Shown: in pieces, positions 15,202 through 23,256 of the stretch
Numbering within the stretch: the first letter of the stretch is position 1
How the letters are laid out: each line of letters opens with the position of its first letter
DNA from: Chitinophagales bacterium
GTDB taxonomy: Bacteria > Bacteroidota > Bacteroidia > Chitinophagales > CAIOSU01
Length of the DNA: 33,368 nucleotides
Assembly: GCA_040877935.1 (NCBI GenBank)
Contig: JBBDNB010000014.1
Location: forward strand, 1-33,368
Direction of reading: 5' to 3'
Made by a program: the position numbers and the translations under genes
Notes under the pieces: generated by a model
Database searches by the model: none
Seen by the model: the letters and a program-made list of their open reading frames with translations, nothing else
What the model was told of the DNA's origin: nothing

Positions 15202-18200
15202 TTAAAATTTCTCCAACTTGAATGACCTTGCATCATCTCCATTGGTTATTCTCATCAAATAAACTCCTTGTGGAAATTGAGATAAATCGAATTGAATTAT
15301 CTGAGAGCCGACATTGCCTTCCAATGCATCCTCAATGATTGTTTTTCCTGTTATGTCGCTGATTGTCATATGCAATTTCTCAAACCTTTCAAGTGTTAAA
15401 TCTATCATAACCAAATCATAAACCGGATTTGGATAGACCTTTATTGAGCTAATGTTTGTGCCAGATGATTTTACACTACTGATTACTTGTGTTGACTCTA
15501 TAATCAGGGCAAGATCCTCAACAGTCTTGTTTTCTTCGCTGACAGTAACGATGACAGGATCAGTGGGTTTTCCTAATACCTCAGCATAAACTTTGTATGT
15601 CCCGTAAGCTACATTTGAAAAAGTGAATTTTCCATCTGCATCAGAATAAGTATATTGTACTGGGTTATCAAACATATCTAAAAGCAATACAGGCACATCT
15701 TCAACTGGATCGCCCGGTCCCTGCATCTTGTTTGCGCCTTGACTTACAAAACCGCCTACGAAACCCGGACCGCCCGGATTATTTGCACCAATCAGCCAGG
15801 TATCAATTTGCTGAAGGTTTTGGGTCAATAAAACCGGGATGGCATAACTCCAGAATAATGAGTTGCCATAATAGGTAGGGACATAATTGTTGTAATCGGT
15901 TGCCCCCTGATCTAAAGCGGCTTTCACCAAATATTTACCCACGGGCACATTGCAAAACTCGTAGCTTCCGTTAGAACCGGTATTAGTTGTTTGAACTTGA
16001 GTAAGCGTTCCAAGTGCTGTGTCATTATAAATAAGATATACCGATGCTGGATAAGCAGGATTGTTTGCTCCTCCTTTGGATATTTCTCCAGACAAGCAAT
16101 AATTTAACTGAGTACCTGTGCTTATCAGAATTGAATGACAAATATTATCAGTGCATCCGCTGGTGTCAATGATAGTGAGACATGCCTGATAAGTACCATT
16201 CTGACCGTAGGTATGCGATGGATTTTGCTGGGTGGATGTAGTGTTATCTCCAAAAGTCCAGAAAGAGGAGGTGTAATTGGTGGAAGTATTATTAAATGTT
16301 ACATTATTGTTGTTGACAGTGTAGGTAAAAGAAGCACTACAGGAATCGATCCCTGCTACTGTAATAGCAGTACATAGTGTGTCCGAACATCCTAAGGAAT
16401 CCGCAACGCTAAGGCAAACATTATAAGTTCCGGGCTGTGCAAAGGAATATGTGGGGTTTCGTACTGTATCACTTGTGCCGTCTCCAAAATCCCAAAAGTA
16501 AGTAAGGGGATTGTTGCCCAATGATGTGTTTGTAAAAGTGTAAACATTCACAGAGTCAGTATATGTATAGGATGCATTGCAAAAATGGTTACTTGCTACA
16601 GTAATAGCAGTACATAGCGTATCAATACATCCCTGGGAATCCGAAGCAATAAGACACACATTATAAATACCAGATTGAGCAAACGAATGAATTGGGTTTT
16701 GTACTGTATCACTTGTACCATCTCCAAAATCCCAAAGGTAAGTAAGGGGGTTGTTGCCAGATGAAGTGTTTGTAAAAGTGTAAACATTTAAAGAGTCGGT
16801 GTATGTATAAGTGGCATTGCAATTCTTGTCTCCCCAAAACTTTACGAGAAAGGCATCATTGGTACCCCCACCAAATGTATCCTGATGACCACCGTAAGCA
16901 ATATTTGAAGTGGATAAACTATAACCTGCCAAATAGATATTATCATCCAAATCAAGGGCAACCGTATTGCCCCTATCTTCAACACTACCACCATAATAGG
17001 TAGCCCATTGGCGCATCCCATTGCTGTTAAATTTTACGAGAAAGGCATCAAAGTTCCCTCCACCAAATGAATTCTGGTATCCAATTGAGGCGATACCTGA
17101 AGTAGAACGTGAGCTACCCATTAGGTAAATATTGCCATAAGTGTCGGTAGCAACTGAACTGGCAAAATCTAAATTGCTACCGCCATAATATGTAGCCCAT
17201 TGACGTACTCCACTGCTGTTGAATTTTACAAGAAAGCCATCATATGATCCTCCACCATGAGTATATTGATGCCCACCATAGGCAATACTATAATTAATGG
17301 GGGGGGCTGCGGGTCCCGCTATGTATACATTACCATTGGCATCAGTGGCAACCGAAGAGGCATACTCATTAGCATTTTCGCCATAATATGTAGCCCACAG
17401 GCGAACTCCGTTGCTGTTGAATTTTACAAGAAAGGCATCGCTATAAGCAGCAGGACTTCCTATTCCTGCAAATAGATTCTGGTGGCCATTATATGCGATA
17501 CTGTCGTAGGATTCTGTTTCACCCGCCATATAAATATTGCCATTGGCATCAGTTGCAACGGAATAGCCTATATCTTCATCCGGTCCGCCATAATAAGTTG
17601 CCCATTGACGTACTCCATTGCTGTTGAATTTCACAAGAAAGGCATCAGAGTTTCCTACAAAATTTCCCCCAATTGTATCTTGATGCCCACTGGAAGCAAT
17701 ATTTGAAGCGGAATTAGTATAACCCGCCAAATAAACATTGCCGTTCGCATCGGTGGCAACCGACTCTCCCCTATCAGACATAGTCCCCCCATAATAAGTT
17801 GCCCATTGACGCACTCCATTGCCGTTGAACTTCACAAGAAAGGCATCAGGTTTAGGGGGAGAGATGTAATCCCCTAATGTATCTTGATGCCCCCCGAATG
17901 CAATATTTGAAGTTGAATAAGTATAACCCGCCAAATAGACATTGCCATTCACATCGGTGGCAACAGAATTGCCATCTTCTACCTCACTTCCTCCATAATA
18001 AGTTGCCCATTGGCGTACTCCATTACTGTTGAATTTAACGAGATATGCATCTGAGCTTCCTGAATAAGTATTTTGATGTCCACCGGAAGCAATATTTGAA
18101 GTGGATAAAGCATAACCAGCCAAATAGACATTGTCATTCGCATCGGTAGTAACTAAAGATCCTATATCCTCATCGCTTCCCCCATAATATGTTCCCCATT

Positions 18201-19083
18201 TCAATATTGGGTCAATAATAAGTGATGTGTTTGGGGTAAGCTTGGCGTTTGGTTCGAAGCCAAATAAATTTTGATCCAACTGTGCATATTTTACTTTTAC
18301 TTCTTGTTCAATACCATCAATAAGTTGGTAACTGTAGGGAATGCTTTCTTGTAGTTTTCCATGAGCTGTAGTGAGGGCAAGAGCATCCATGCCCTTTTTG
18401 TTATCACAATTACTATTACCAAGCGTAATCCCATCAGCACCTTTATATCTTAGCTTTATATTTTTGTAGTCTCCTCCGGGGTGCACAATGAAATTGTATT
18501 TCACAAACTCCCCTTTTGTCAATTCATCTGTGGCAGCCACAGAGAATTCCAGGTCAATATTTGGGTAAATGTCCTTGTAAAGCACTTTGTCGTAATGGTG
18601 AACACGGGTAGCCCCATCTTCAAGCGTAATAGAGTTGTAGTAGTTGATATAGTCGGGAGCGGGGTTGAGGGCAACAAGCTGTGCCTTGGGGTTGCTACCT
18701 ACCAGTTCTATATCAATTCGCTGGGTATGGATATCGTATTTCTTTGGCTGTTTCTCTACCAAACCTTCAAGGTTTTCGAAACCTTGAAGGTTTCCTTCCA
18801 GCCCATCTTCCCAGCCCGTAGCTTCTGAAAAGCGTCTTTCTTTTTCCTCATACTTCACCACCTCATAGCTGAACCCCTGCTGGCGGAGGTGTACCTGCAC
18901 CCCATTTCCAGGGAAAAGATATTTTACATCAGGATTGGAATTGTTGCCCTGATCCATTATCTGTCCTTTGTTTTCAATAAATCCATACTGCGTTCCATTG
19001 GAAAACTCAGAAACCTGATTCTGTGCTACAGAATGGATAGAAAAAGCAAATGTCAAAAGCGTAATTATTTGTAATGTTTTCAT
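15202..19083 (-). CDS. Large secreted SBBP-repeat / PKD / T9SS protein
   Basis: 1293 residues. Layout: signal peptide (1-21, ending SVAQ); an N-terminal domain found in many Bacteroidota surface proteins (about 25-290, ENKGQ ... DVKYLFPGNGVQVHLRQQGF; I recall it as DUF7948); seven SBBP repeats (about 296-753), each with WATYYGG, SVATDANGNVYLAGYT and DAFLVKFNSNGVRQ; three PKD domains (about 753-990) with YLWDFGDGTSDTV-type cores; two carboxypeptidase-regulatory-like beta-sandwich domains (about 1000-1200, SGEISKGG and GFVSQG starts); and a T9SS type A sorting domain (last ~80, VYPNPVYDLVMID ... FPQGVYLMRI). It should be exported to the surface or medium as an adhesive or structural protein; no catalytic site is seen. 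I begin at ATG 19083, since the upstream TTG adds only three residues before the signal peptide. A perfect 33-bp palindrome lies in the coding DNA at 18761-18793. Confidence 0.92.
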   Translation of the reverse strand: MKTLQIITLLTFAFSIHSVAQNQVSEFSNGTQYGFIENKGQIMDQGNNSNPDVKYLFPGNGVQVHLRQQGFSYEVVKYEEKERRFSEATGWEDGLEGNLQGFENLEGLVEKQPKKYDIHTQRIDIELVGSNPKAQLVALNPAPDYINYYNSITLEDGATRVHHYDKVLYKDIYPNIDLEFSVAATDELTKGEFVKYNFIVHPGGDYKNIKLRYKGADGITLGNSNCDNKKGMDALALTTAHGKLQESIPYSYQLIDGIEQEVKVKYAQLDQNLFGFEPNAKLTPNTSLIIDPILKWGTYYGGSDEDIGSLVTTDANDNVYLAGYALSTSNIASGGHQNTYSGSSDAYLVKFNSNGVRQWATYYGGSEVEDGNSVATDVNGNVYLAGYTYSTSNIAFGGHQDTLGDYISPPKPDAFLVKFNGNGVRQWATYYGGTMSDRGESVATDANGNVYLAGYTNSASNIASSGHQDTIGGNFVGNSDAFLVKFNSNGVRQWATYYGGPDEDIGYSVATDANGNIYMAGETESYDSIAYNGHQNLFAGIGSPAAYSDAFLVKFNSNGVRLWATYYGENANEYASSVATDANGNVYIAGPAAPPINYSIAYGGHQYTHGGGSYDGFLVKFNSSGVRQWATYYGGSNLDFASSVATDTYGNIYLMGSSRSTSGIASIGYQNSFGGGNFDAFLVKFNSNGMRQWATYYGGSVEDRGNTVALDLDDNIYLAGYSLSTSNIAYGGHQDTFGGGTNDAFLVKFWGDKNCNATYTYTDSLNVYTFTNTSSGNNPLTYLWDFGDGTSDTVQNPIHSFAQSGIYNVCLIASDSQGCIDTLCTAITVASNHFCNASYTYTDSVNVYTFTNTSLGNNPLTYFWDFGDGTSDTVRNPTYSFAQPGTYNVCLSVADSLGCSDTLCTAITVAGIDSCSASFTYTVNNNNVTFNNTSTNYTSSFWTFGDNTTSTQQNPSHTYGQNGTYQACLTIIDTSGCTDNICHSILISTGTQLNYCLSGEISKGGANNPAYPASVYLIYNDTALGTLTQVQTTNTGSNGSYEFCNVPVGKYLVKAALDQGATDYNNYVPTYYGNSLFWSYAIPVLLTQNLQQIDTWLIGANNPGGPGFVGGFVSQGANKMQGPGDPVEDVPVLLLDMFDNPVQYTYSDADGKFTFSNVAYGTYKVYAEVLGKPTDPVIVTVSEENKTVEDLALIIESTQVISSVKSSGTNISSIKVYPNPVYDLVMIDLTLERFEKLHMTISDITGKTIIEDALEGNVGSQIIQFDLSQFPQGVYLMRITNGDDARSFKLEKF
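16097..16816 (-). repeat. Three tandem PKD-domain units, the first two nearly identical
   Basis: Units of about 240 bp: 16577-16816, 16337-16576 and a diverged third, about 16097-16336. The first two encode YTYTDSxNVYTFTNTSxGNN and WDFGDGTSDTV with few changes, pointing to a recent duplication. The third keeps the FTFGDNT-like core but differs in most positions. All end with a Cys pair (GC.DTLC or GC.DNIC), possibly a disulphide. Confidence 0.8.
16826..18198 (-). repeat. Seven SBBP repeats (about 64-69 codons each)
   Basis: Seven consecutive units, each starting WxTYYGG, running through DANGNVYLAG and GGHQ and ending DAFLVKFNSNGVRQ. The DNA of the units is also similar, especially the blocks encoding LVKFNSNGVRQWATYYGG. 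Seven units would suffice to close one seven-bladed propeller. The variable part of each unit is the loop after GGHQ, where lengths and sequence differ. Confidence 0.88.
18761..18793. repeat. Perfect 33-bp palindrome inside a coding sequence
   Basis: Arms AAACCTTCAAGGTTT and AAACCTTGAAGGTTT are exact complements, 15 bp each, around a three-base loop TCG. On the minus strand it encodes NLQGFENLEGL, in the charged linker of the N-terminal domain of the large T9SS protein. Its length is a multiple of three. It resembles in size and layout the imperfect 33-base palindrome at 23932-23964. Confidence 0.9.
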
Positions 19084-19221
19084 AATTGACAATTTTTTAA
19101 ATTACAGTTTAAGTTCTAATAGGTGGATGTCTAATATTTTTTTGCAATCACAAGATGAAATTCACCAATTCATTTTTCTTATTTAAATACACTTTTTACT
19201 GTTTATCAGAAAAACCACTCA

Positions 19222-20310
19222 TTATTTTATTAAAATTTTCCTTTGCAACAGGCCTTTATCAGTTGTTATTCTCATCAAATAAATTCCAGGTTTCAGGCTG
19301 GAAACATTCAACATAATGATTTGAGCAGTTTCACCACTCCATTTTGTCATTGTCATTCCTTTTATATCAAACAATTCTATTTGCTCTACTTTGTGCTTGC
19401 CGTGATTGTCAATAAACAACCTGTCGCTTGCAGGAATAGGATAGATACTAAATTGGGAAGCGAGGTGTTTTTCAAGTACAACAGTTGATATCTTTGTATT
19501 GGCCGTGTCTCCTCTCGCAGGAATTTCCTGCATTGTATAATTAAGCATTTTTATTTTCTGAATATTTAGAGCATTTGCAACATCTAAAAAAGATTTGCCG
19601 ATGATATTGTCCTCAATCACAAATGAAATTATGCCGACTGCTATGGTTCCGCCCGCATTTTTGTTATTGGTTCTTGAAACAGCAAACTCAATGTATCCGC
19701 TGTCTGGATAATTCATTTGTACATGCACCGGCTGCCTTCCACCTCCTCCAAACTGAGGATGAGGCATGGCAGTTACACTTGATTGTTTAACCAGGGAGGT
19801 ATCATAATCAAAAGTAAAAGCTACACCATAGATTGAATCATCAGTGCTCTGATTGAGAATGATTGTTACAGAAACGGTATCGCCCTGGAGCCATGTACTG
19901 CCGTTTGTATTTATTTCAAGTTGTGGATTGCCGGAGCTGCCCTGTAGGTAATTCAAACCGGTGAAATTGCTGTTGACCAGGCCGTAATTATTTTCTATTC
20001 CTGCAAAATCTTCAATGTTAACAATTCCGTTGCCGCTACAATCAGAATATCCCAAATTTAATCCATCGGGCAAGGTATCATTCCAGCCAAAAACAAACTG
20101 CTGCTGCCAAAGAATGGAAGCCGAATCACGCGCATATCCCTGTTTGCCAAATCCTCTTCCTACATTGAGTAAATCCAGGTGATTGACAATGCCGTCATTA
20201 TTGGCATCACCAGGCCAGACTTCAATAGGCTGCGCAAAAGAAAACTTGCCATACAGGGTTATTGTAAGAATAACCATAAGGTAGGGCAATGACTTGTTCA
20301 GCTTTTTCAT
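19222..20310 (-). CDS. Secreted dockerin-like protein with T9SS sorting domain
   Basis: 362 residues: signal peptide (1-26, ending FSFAQ), a dockerin-like pair of calcium loops, a cohesin/CBM-like beta-sandwich (about 128-255) and a T9SS sorting domain (about 285-362, IYPIPASDRLFIDN ... LKPGIYLMRITTDKG). The loops are GDANNDGIVNHLDLLNVG (34-51, ligands Asp35, Asn37, Asp39) and SDCSGNGIVNIEDFAGI (89-105). The loops match the dockerin type I/EF-hand pattern, where Asp/Asn at 1, 3 and 5 bind calcium. In this phylum such modules usually sit in surface proteins rather than cellulosomes. It is on the same strand as the large SBBP/PKD gene and lies 138 bp upstream of it, so the two may be co-expressed. 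No enzyme domain was recognised. Confidence 0.85.
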   Translation of the reverse strand: MKKLNKSLPYLMVILTITLYGKFSFAQPIEVWPGDANNDGIVNHLDLLNVGRGFGKQGYARDSASILWQQQFVFGWNDTLPDGLNLGYSDCSGNGIVNIEDFAGIENNYGLVNSNFTGLNYLQGSSGNPQLEINTNGSTWLQGDTVSVTIILNQSTDDSIYGVAFTFDYDTSLVKQSSVTAMPHPQFGGGGRQPVHVQMNYPDSGYIEFAVSRTNNKNAGGTIAVGIISFVIEDNIIGKSFLDVANALNIQKIKMLNYTMQEIPARGDTANTKISTVVLEKHLASQFSIYPIPASDRLFIDNHGKHKVEQIELFDIKGMTMTKWSGETAQIIMLNVSSLKPGIYLMRITTDKGLLQRKILIK

Positions 20311-20324
20311 TTTCAGTTATTTAT

Positions 20325-20352
20325 CGAAATTAGTAATCTGGCGTTGCATCAA
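20325..20352 (-). promoter_or_regulatory. Possible promoter for the dockerin-like T9SS gene
   Basis: On the minus strand, TTG (20352-20350), 17 bp, then TAATTTCG (20332-20325), one mismatch from TAnnTTTG. The start codon at 20310 is 15 bp beyond the box. A moderate match only. Confidence 0.35.
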
Positions 20353-20550
20353 TGGTTTTTGTGCTTTTATGAAATACAGTACTAAAATTAATAATTGAAA
20401 GGCAATGTCATAAGAACATTTTACCTGTTTTATCAGAAAAAATGGAACATAATATTTGTTGCAATAATGATGAAATATAATTCAAGCATTTAAAAATCAA
20501 TGCCTTAGAAGTGATGTTTCTTAAAATGTCAATTCTGATTTATCATTTTT

Positions 20551-20582
20551 TTTGATATCCGCTGACCTTCTCATTTCCTTTG
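20551..20582 (+). promoter_or_regulatory. Candidate promoter of the helical hypothetical gene
   Basis: TTTG (20551-20554), 20 bp, then TTCCTTTG (20575-20582), one mismatch from TAnnTTTG. The -7 box covers the TTG at 20580 that opens the frame, so the true start is more likely the ATG at 20601, leaving a leader of about 12 bases. Confidence 0.5.
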
Positions 20583-20600
20583 AAAATACTAATTTTAAGC

Positions 20601-22016
20601 ATGCAAAACAGTAAACTCATTCAGTTATTGAAGACTTTCAGCACAATGGAGCTGCGTGAATATGGCAAATGGATTGAATCGCCTTTCTTCAACAGGAATA
20701 AAGAACTTATTTCACTGTACAAATATCTGCGAAAACATGCCCCTGATTTTCCTTCAAAAAAAATTGAACGTGAAACTGTTTATAAGTTGCTATTTGGCAA
20801 AAAGGCATTTGATGAAAAGCGTTTCAATCACTTGGTAAGTTTACTGTTGAAATCTGTAGAGCAGTACATCAGCTACAATCAATATGCTGCTAATCCGATT
20901 CTTAAAAATATTCATTTGCTTAATTCTTATAAGGATCGGGGCTTGAGCAAGCATTTCAACTATATCTATGACCAAACAAAAGCGAAGCTTGACAGTTATC
21001 CCCATCGCAATCTTGATTTTTATTATTTGCAATATCTACTTTCTGAAACAGACAACATGAATTTTCTGAGACAGAAAATCAGAAAATATGATGTACGTCT
21101 GCAGAAAGCCGCAGATTATTTTGATTTATATCTTGTCGCAAACAAGTTGAGATATTTCTGTGAAATGACCGATAGAAAAATGTCTCTTGCTGCTGATTAC
21201 AAGCTGAACATGGATGAGGAAATTGAAACTTATGTTTCAAGGCAGGAACTGTCTGCTCATCCGGGAATTAAGGCATACCTGCTTATTCTCCAAATGCTCA
21301 AAAACCCGGATGAAGCTAAACATTTTCACCAGCTTAAGAAGCTCATAAAGAACAATGACAATACCTTTCCAAAAAATGAACTTCAGGAGTTGTATTTCTA
21401 TACAATCAATTACTGCATCAGGAAAGTGAATAATGGTGAGCAGGAATTTTGGAAAGAGATTTTCAAAATATATAAGGAGGCACTTAAATCGGAACTATTG
21501 CTTGAAGACAAACAACTTTCTCCGTGGACATATAAGAACATGGTTGCCGTTGCACTCCGCTTGAATGAGTTTGAATGGTCTGAAAAATTCATTCACAAAT
21601 ACAATGCATTTTTAGCAGAAGAGTTTCGAAATAATGCACTCTATTATAACCTTGCCGAACTATATTATTACCAGCATGACTTTGATAAAGCAATGAGCTA
21701 TCTCAACAAGGTTGAATTCTCTGATATTTACTACTCCTTTGACACAAAGAAAATGATGGTGAAGATATTTTTTGAAAAAGACGAGATAGATGCCTTACTT
21801 TCCCTCATCACCTCTTTCAGAGTATTCATCAAACGCAACCAATCCGTTTCTGATACAAATAAGCAGGCTTATGAAAATTTCATTTCAGTCATTAACCAAT
21901 TCCTGAAATATCGTCAGAAAGACACTGCGCCTGAACTTCTTGAAAACATACAAAACCTGAAGCCACTTGCAGACAGAAACTGGTTGTTAGAGCAGTACCG
22001 GAAAAGATGGAAATAA
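20601..22016 (+). CDS. Conserved helical protein of unknown function (TPR-like)
   Basis: 471 residues from ATG 20601. Function is not recognised. No signal peptide or membrane segment is seen, so it is probably cytoplasmic. Sequence is almost entirely helical, rich in Tyr, Leu, Lys and Glu, with helix-turn-helix pairs that look TPR-like in the C-terminal half (for example RNNALYYNLAELYYYQHDFD then KAMSYLNKVEF, about 340-370). The N-terminus has LIQLLKTFSTMELREYGKWI followed by SPFFNRNKELISLYKYL. I recall multi-copy families in some Bacteroidota (Saprospiraceae-like) starting this way, but cannot verify it here. It stands alone between the T9SS genes and hemB. It could be a scaffold or regulator; I assign no activity. 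Confidence 0.7.
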   Translation: MQNSKLIQLLKTFSTMELREYGKWIESPFFNRNKELISLYKYLRKHAPDFPSKKIERETVYKLLFGKKAFDEKRFNHLVSLLLKSVEQYISYNQYAANPILKNIHLLNSYKDRGLSKHFNYIYDQTKAKLDSYPHRNLDFYYLQYLLSETDNMNFLRQKIRKYDVRLQKAADYFDLYLVANKLRYFCEMTDRKMSLAADYKLNMDEEIETYVSRQELSAHPGIKAYLLILQMLKNPDEAKHFHQLKKLIKNNDNTFPKNELQELYFYTINYCIRKVNNGEQEFWKEIFKIYKEALKSELLLEDKQLSPWTYKNMVAVALRLNEFEWSEKFIHKYNAFLAEEFRNNALYYNLAELYYYQHDFDKAMSYLNKVEFSDIYYSFDTKKMMVKIFFEKDEIDALLSLITSFRVFIKRNQSVSDTNKQAYENFISVINQFLKYRQKDTAPELLENIQNLKPLADRNWLLEQYRKRWK

Positions 22017-22104
22017 ATCCTCTAACCTGCCGCAAATTTGCAGCTTATCTGTTTACAGCGCCTATGCGCCTGTGAGTCCTCAGCAAGCATTTTACGATTT
22101 TTGA

Positions 22105-22133
22105 TTTGCAATCCATTATTTCCGTTAAATTCG
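22105..22133 (+). promoter_or_regulatory. Candidate promoter of hemB
   Basis: TTTG (22105-22108), 17 bp, then TAAATTCG (22126-22133), one mismatch from TAnnTTTG; the hemB ATG is 17 bp past the box. A GCGC-CTAT-GCGC hairpin (about 22059-22070) lies upstream. This supports independent transcription of hemB. Confidence 0.5.
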
Positions 22134-22150
22134 CAATGTAAACCACAACT

Positions 22151-23128
22151 ATGTCATATCCCCAAAAAAGAAACCGCAGACTGAGAAAATCCCCAGCCAT
22201 TAGAAGTATGGTGCAGGAAAACCGCTTGCATCCCTCGGATTTTATTGCGCCCATTTTTATAATGGAAGGCAAGGACAAAAAAGAGGAAATTGCTTCCATG
22301 CCGGGCTATTTTCGTTATAGCCTGGATGAATTGGGAGGAGAGCTGAAAGAACTGCAAGAATTGGGTGTTCAGAGTGTTTTGCTTTTTGCAAAAGTCCCCG
22401 ATGAAAAGAAGGACAATAAGGGCACGGAAGCTCTGAATGAAAAAGGATTGATGCAAGAGAGCATTCGCTTTATCAAAAAGGAATTCCCCGATTTTTACGT
22501 AATGAGCGATGTGGCCTTGGATCCTTATTCCAGCTATGGGCACGATGGCATAGTGGAAGATGGGCAAATACTAAATGATGCCAGTGTAGAAGTGCTGGCA
22601 CAAATAGCATTGAGTCATGCGCGAGCTGGCGTAGATATGGTGGCACCTTCCGATATGATGGATGGAAGAATAGGGGCAATTCGAAATTTGCTGGAGAAAA
22701 ATGCTTTTCACGATACGGGAATTCTTTCCTACAGTGCCAAATATGCCTCGGCATTTTACGGGCCTTTCCGGGATGCACTGGATTCTGCTCCTGGCTTTGG
22801 CGATAAAAAGACCTATCAAATGGATGCAGCAAATGCTGCGGAAGCATTGGAAGAAACCCGTCTGGATATTGAACAAGGCGCGGATATTGTAATGGTGAAG
22901 CCCGCACTGGCCTATCTTGATATTATTCGTGATGTAAAGCAGCAATTTAATGTGCCGGTGGCTTGCTACAATGTAAGCGGAGAATACGCCATGATCAAAG
23001 CGGCAGCCGAAAAAGGATGGCTGAAAGAGGAGGAAGTAATGATGGAAAGCCTACTGGCCATGAAAAGGGCGGGAGCTGATTTAATTGCTACTTACTTTGT
23101 AAAGGATGCTTGTAGGTTGTTGGGGTAG
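22151..23128 (+). CDS. hemB: Porphobilinogen synthase (delta-aminolevulinic acid dehydratase), Mg-type metal site
   Basis: 325 residues. It condenses two 5-aminolevulinates to porphobilinogen, the substrate of HemC encoded upstream. Schiff-base lysines are Lys197 (YSAKYASAFYGPFRD) and Lys250 (MVKPALAYLDI). N-terminal RNRRLRKSPAIRSMVQE and APIFI are typical. The metal loop reads DVALDPYSSYGHDGI (120-134). The three cysteines of zinc-dependent enzymes (DVCLC...HGHC) are replaced by Ala/Asp, as in Mg-dependent enzymes such as that of Pseudomonas. The allosteric Mg site region (MVKPA...; SGEYAMIKAA) is normal. The gene has its own apparent promoter and is separated from hemACDEF by 8 kb of unrelated genes. 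Confidence 0.97.
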   Translation: MSYPQKRNRRLRKSPAIRSMVQENRLHPSDFIAPIFIMEGKDKKEEIASMPGYFRYSLDELGGELKELQELGVQSVLLFAKVPDEKKDNKGTEALNEKGLMQESIRFIKKEFPDFYVMSDVALDPYSSYGHDGIVEDGQILNDASVEVLAQIALSHARAGVDMVAPSDMMDGRIGAIRNLLEKNAFHDTGILSYSAKYASAFYGPFRDALDSAPGFGDKKTYQMDAANAAEALEETRLDIEQGADIVMVKPALAYLDIIRDVKQQFNVPVACYNVSGEYAMIKAAAEKGWLKEEEVMMESLLAMKRAGADLIATYFVKDACRLLG

Positions 23129-23256
23129 TTTTTAAAATTCTTTCCTAAATCCTTATTCGTTATTCTTATTTTTGAAAAAAATAAAGTGTAAATCTCTATT
23201 TGGTGATTTAGTTTCTAAATCAGATACACTTTATCTTATTAATTTGAATATACTTC

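Noticed and set aside
16097-18198. Tandem DNA repeats as a separate mobile or satellite element
   Set aside because: Fully explained by SBBP and PKD protein repeats in one intact reading frame.
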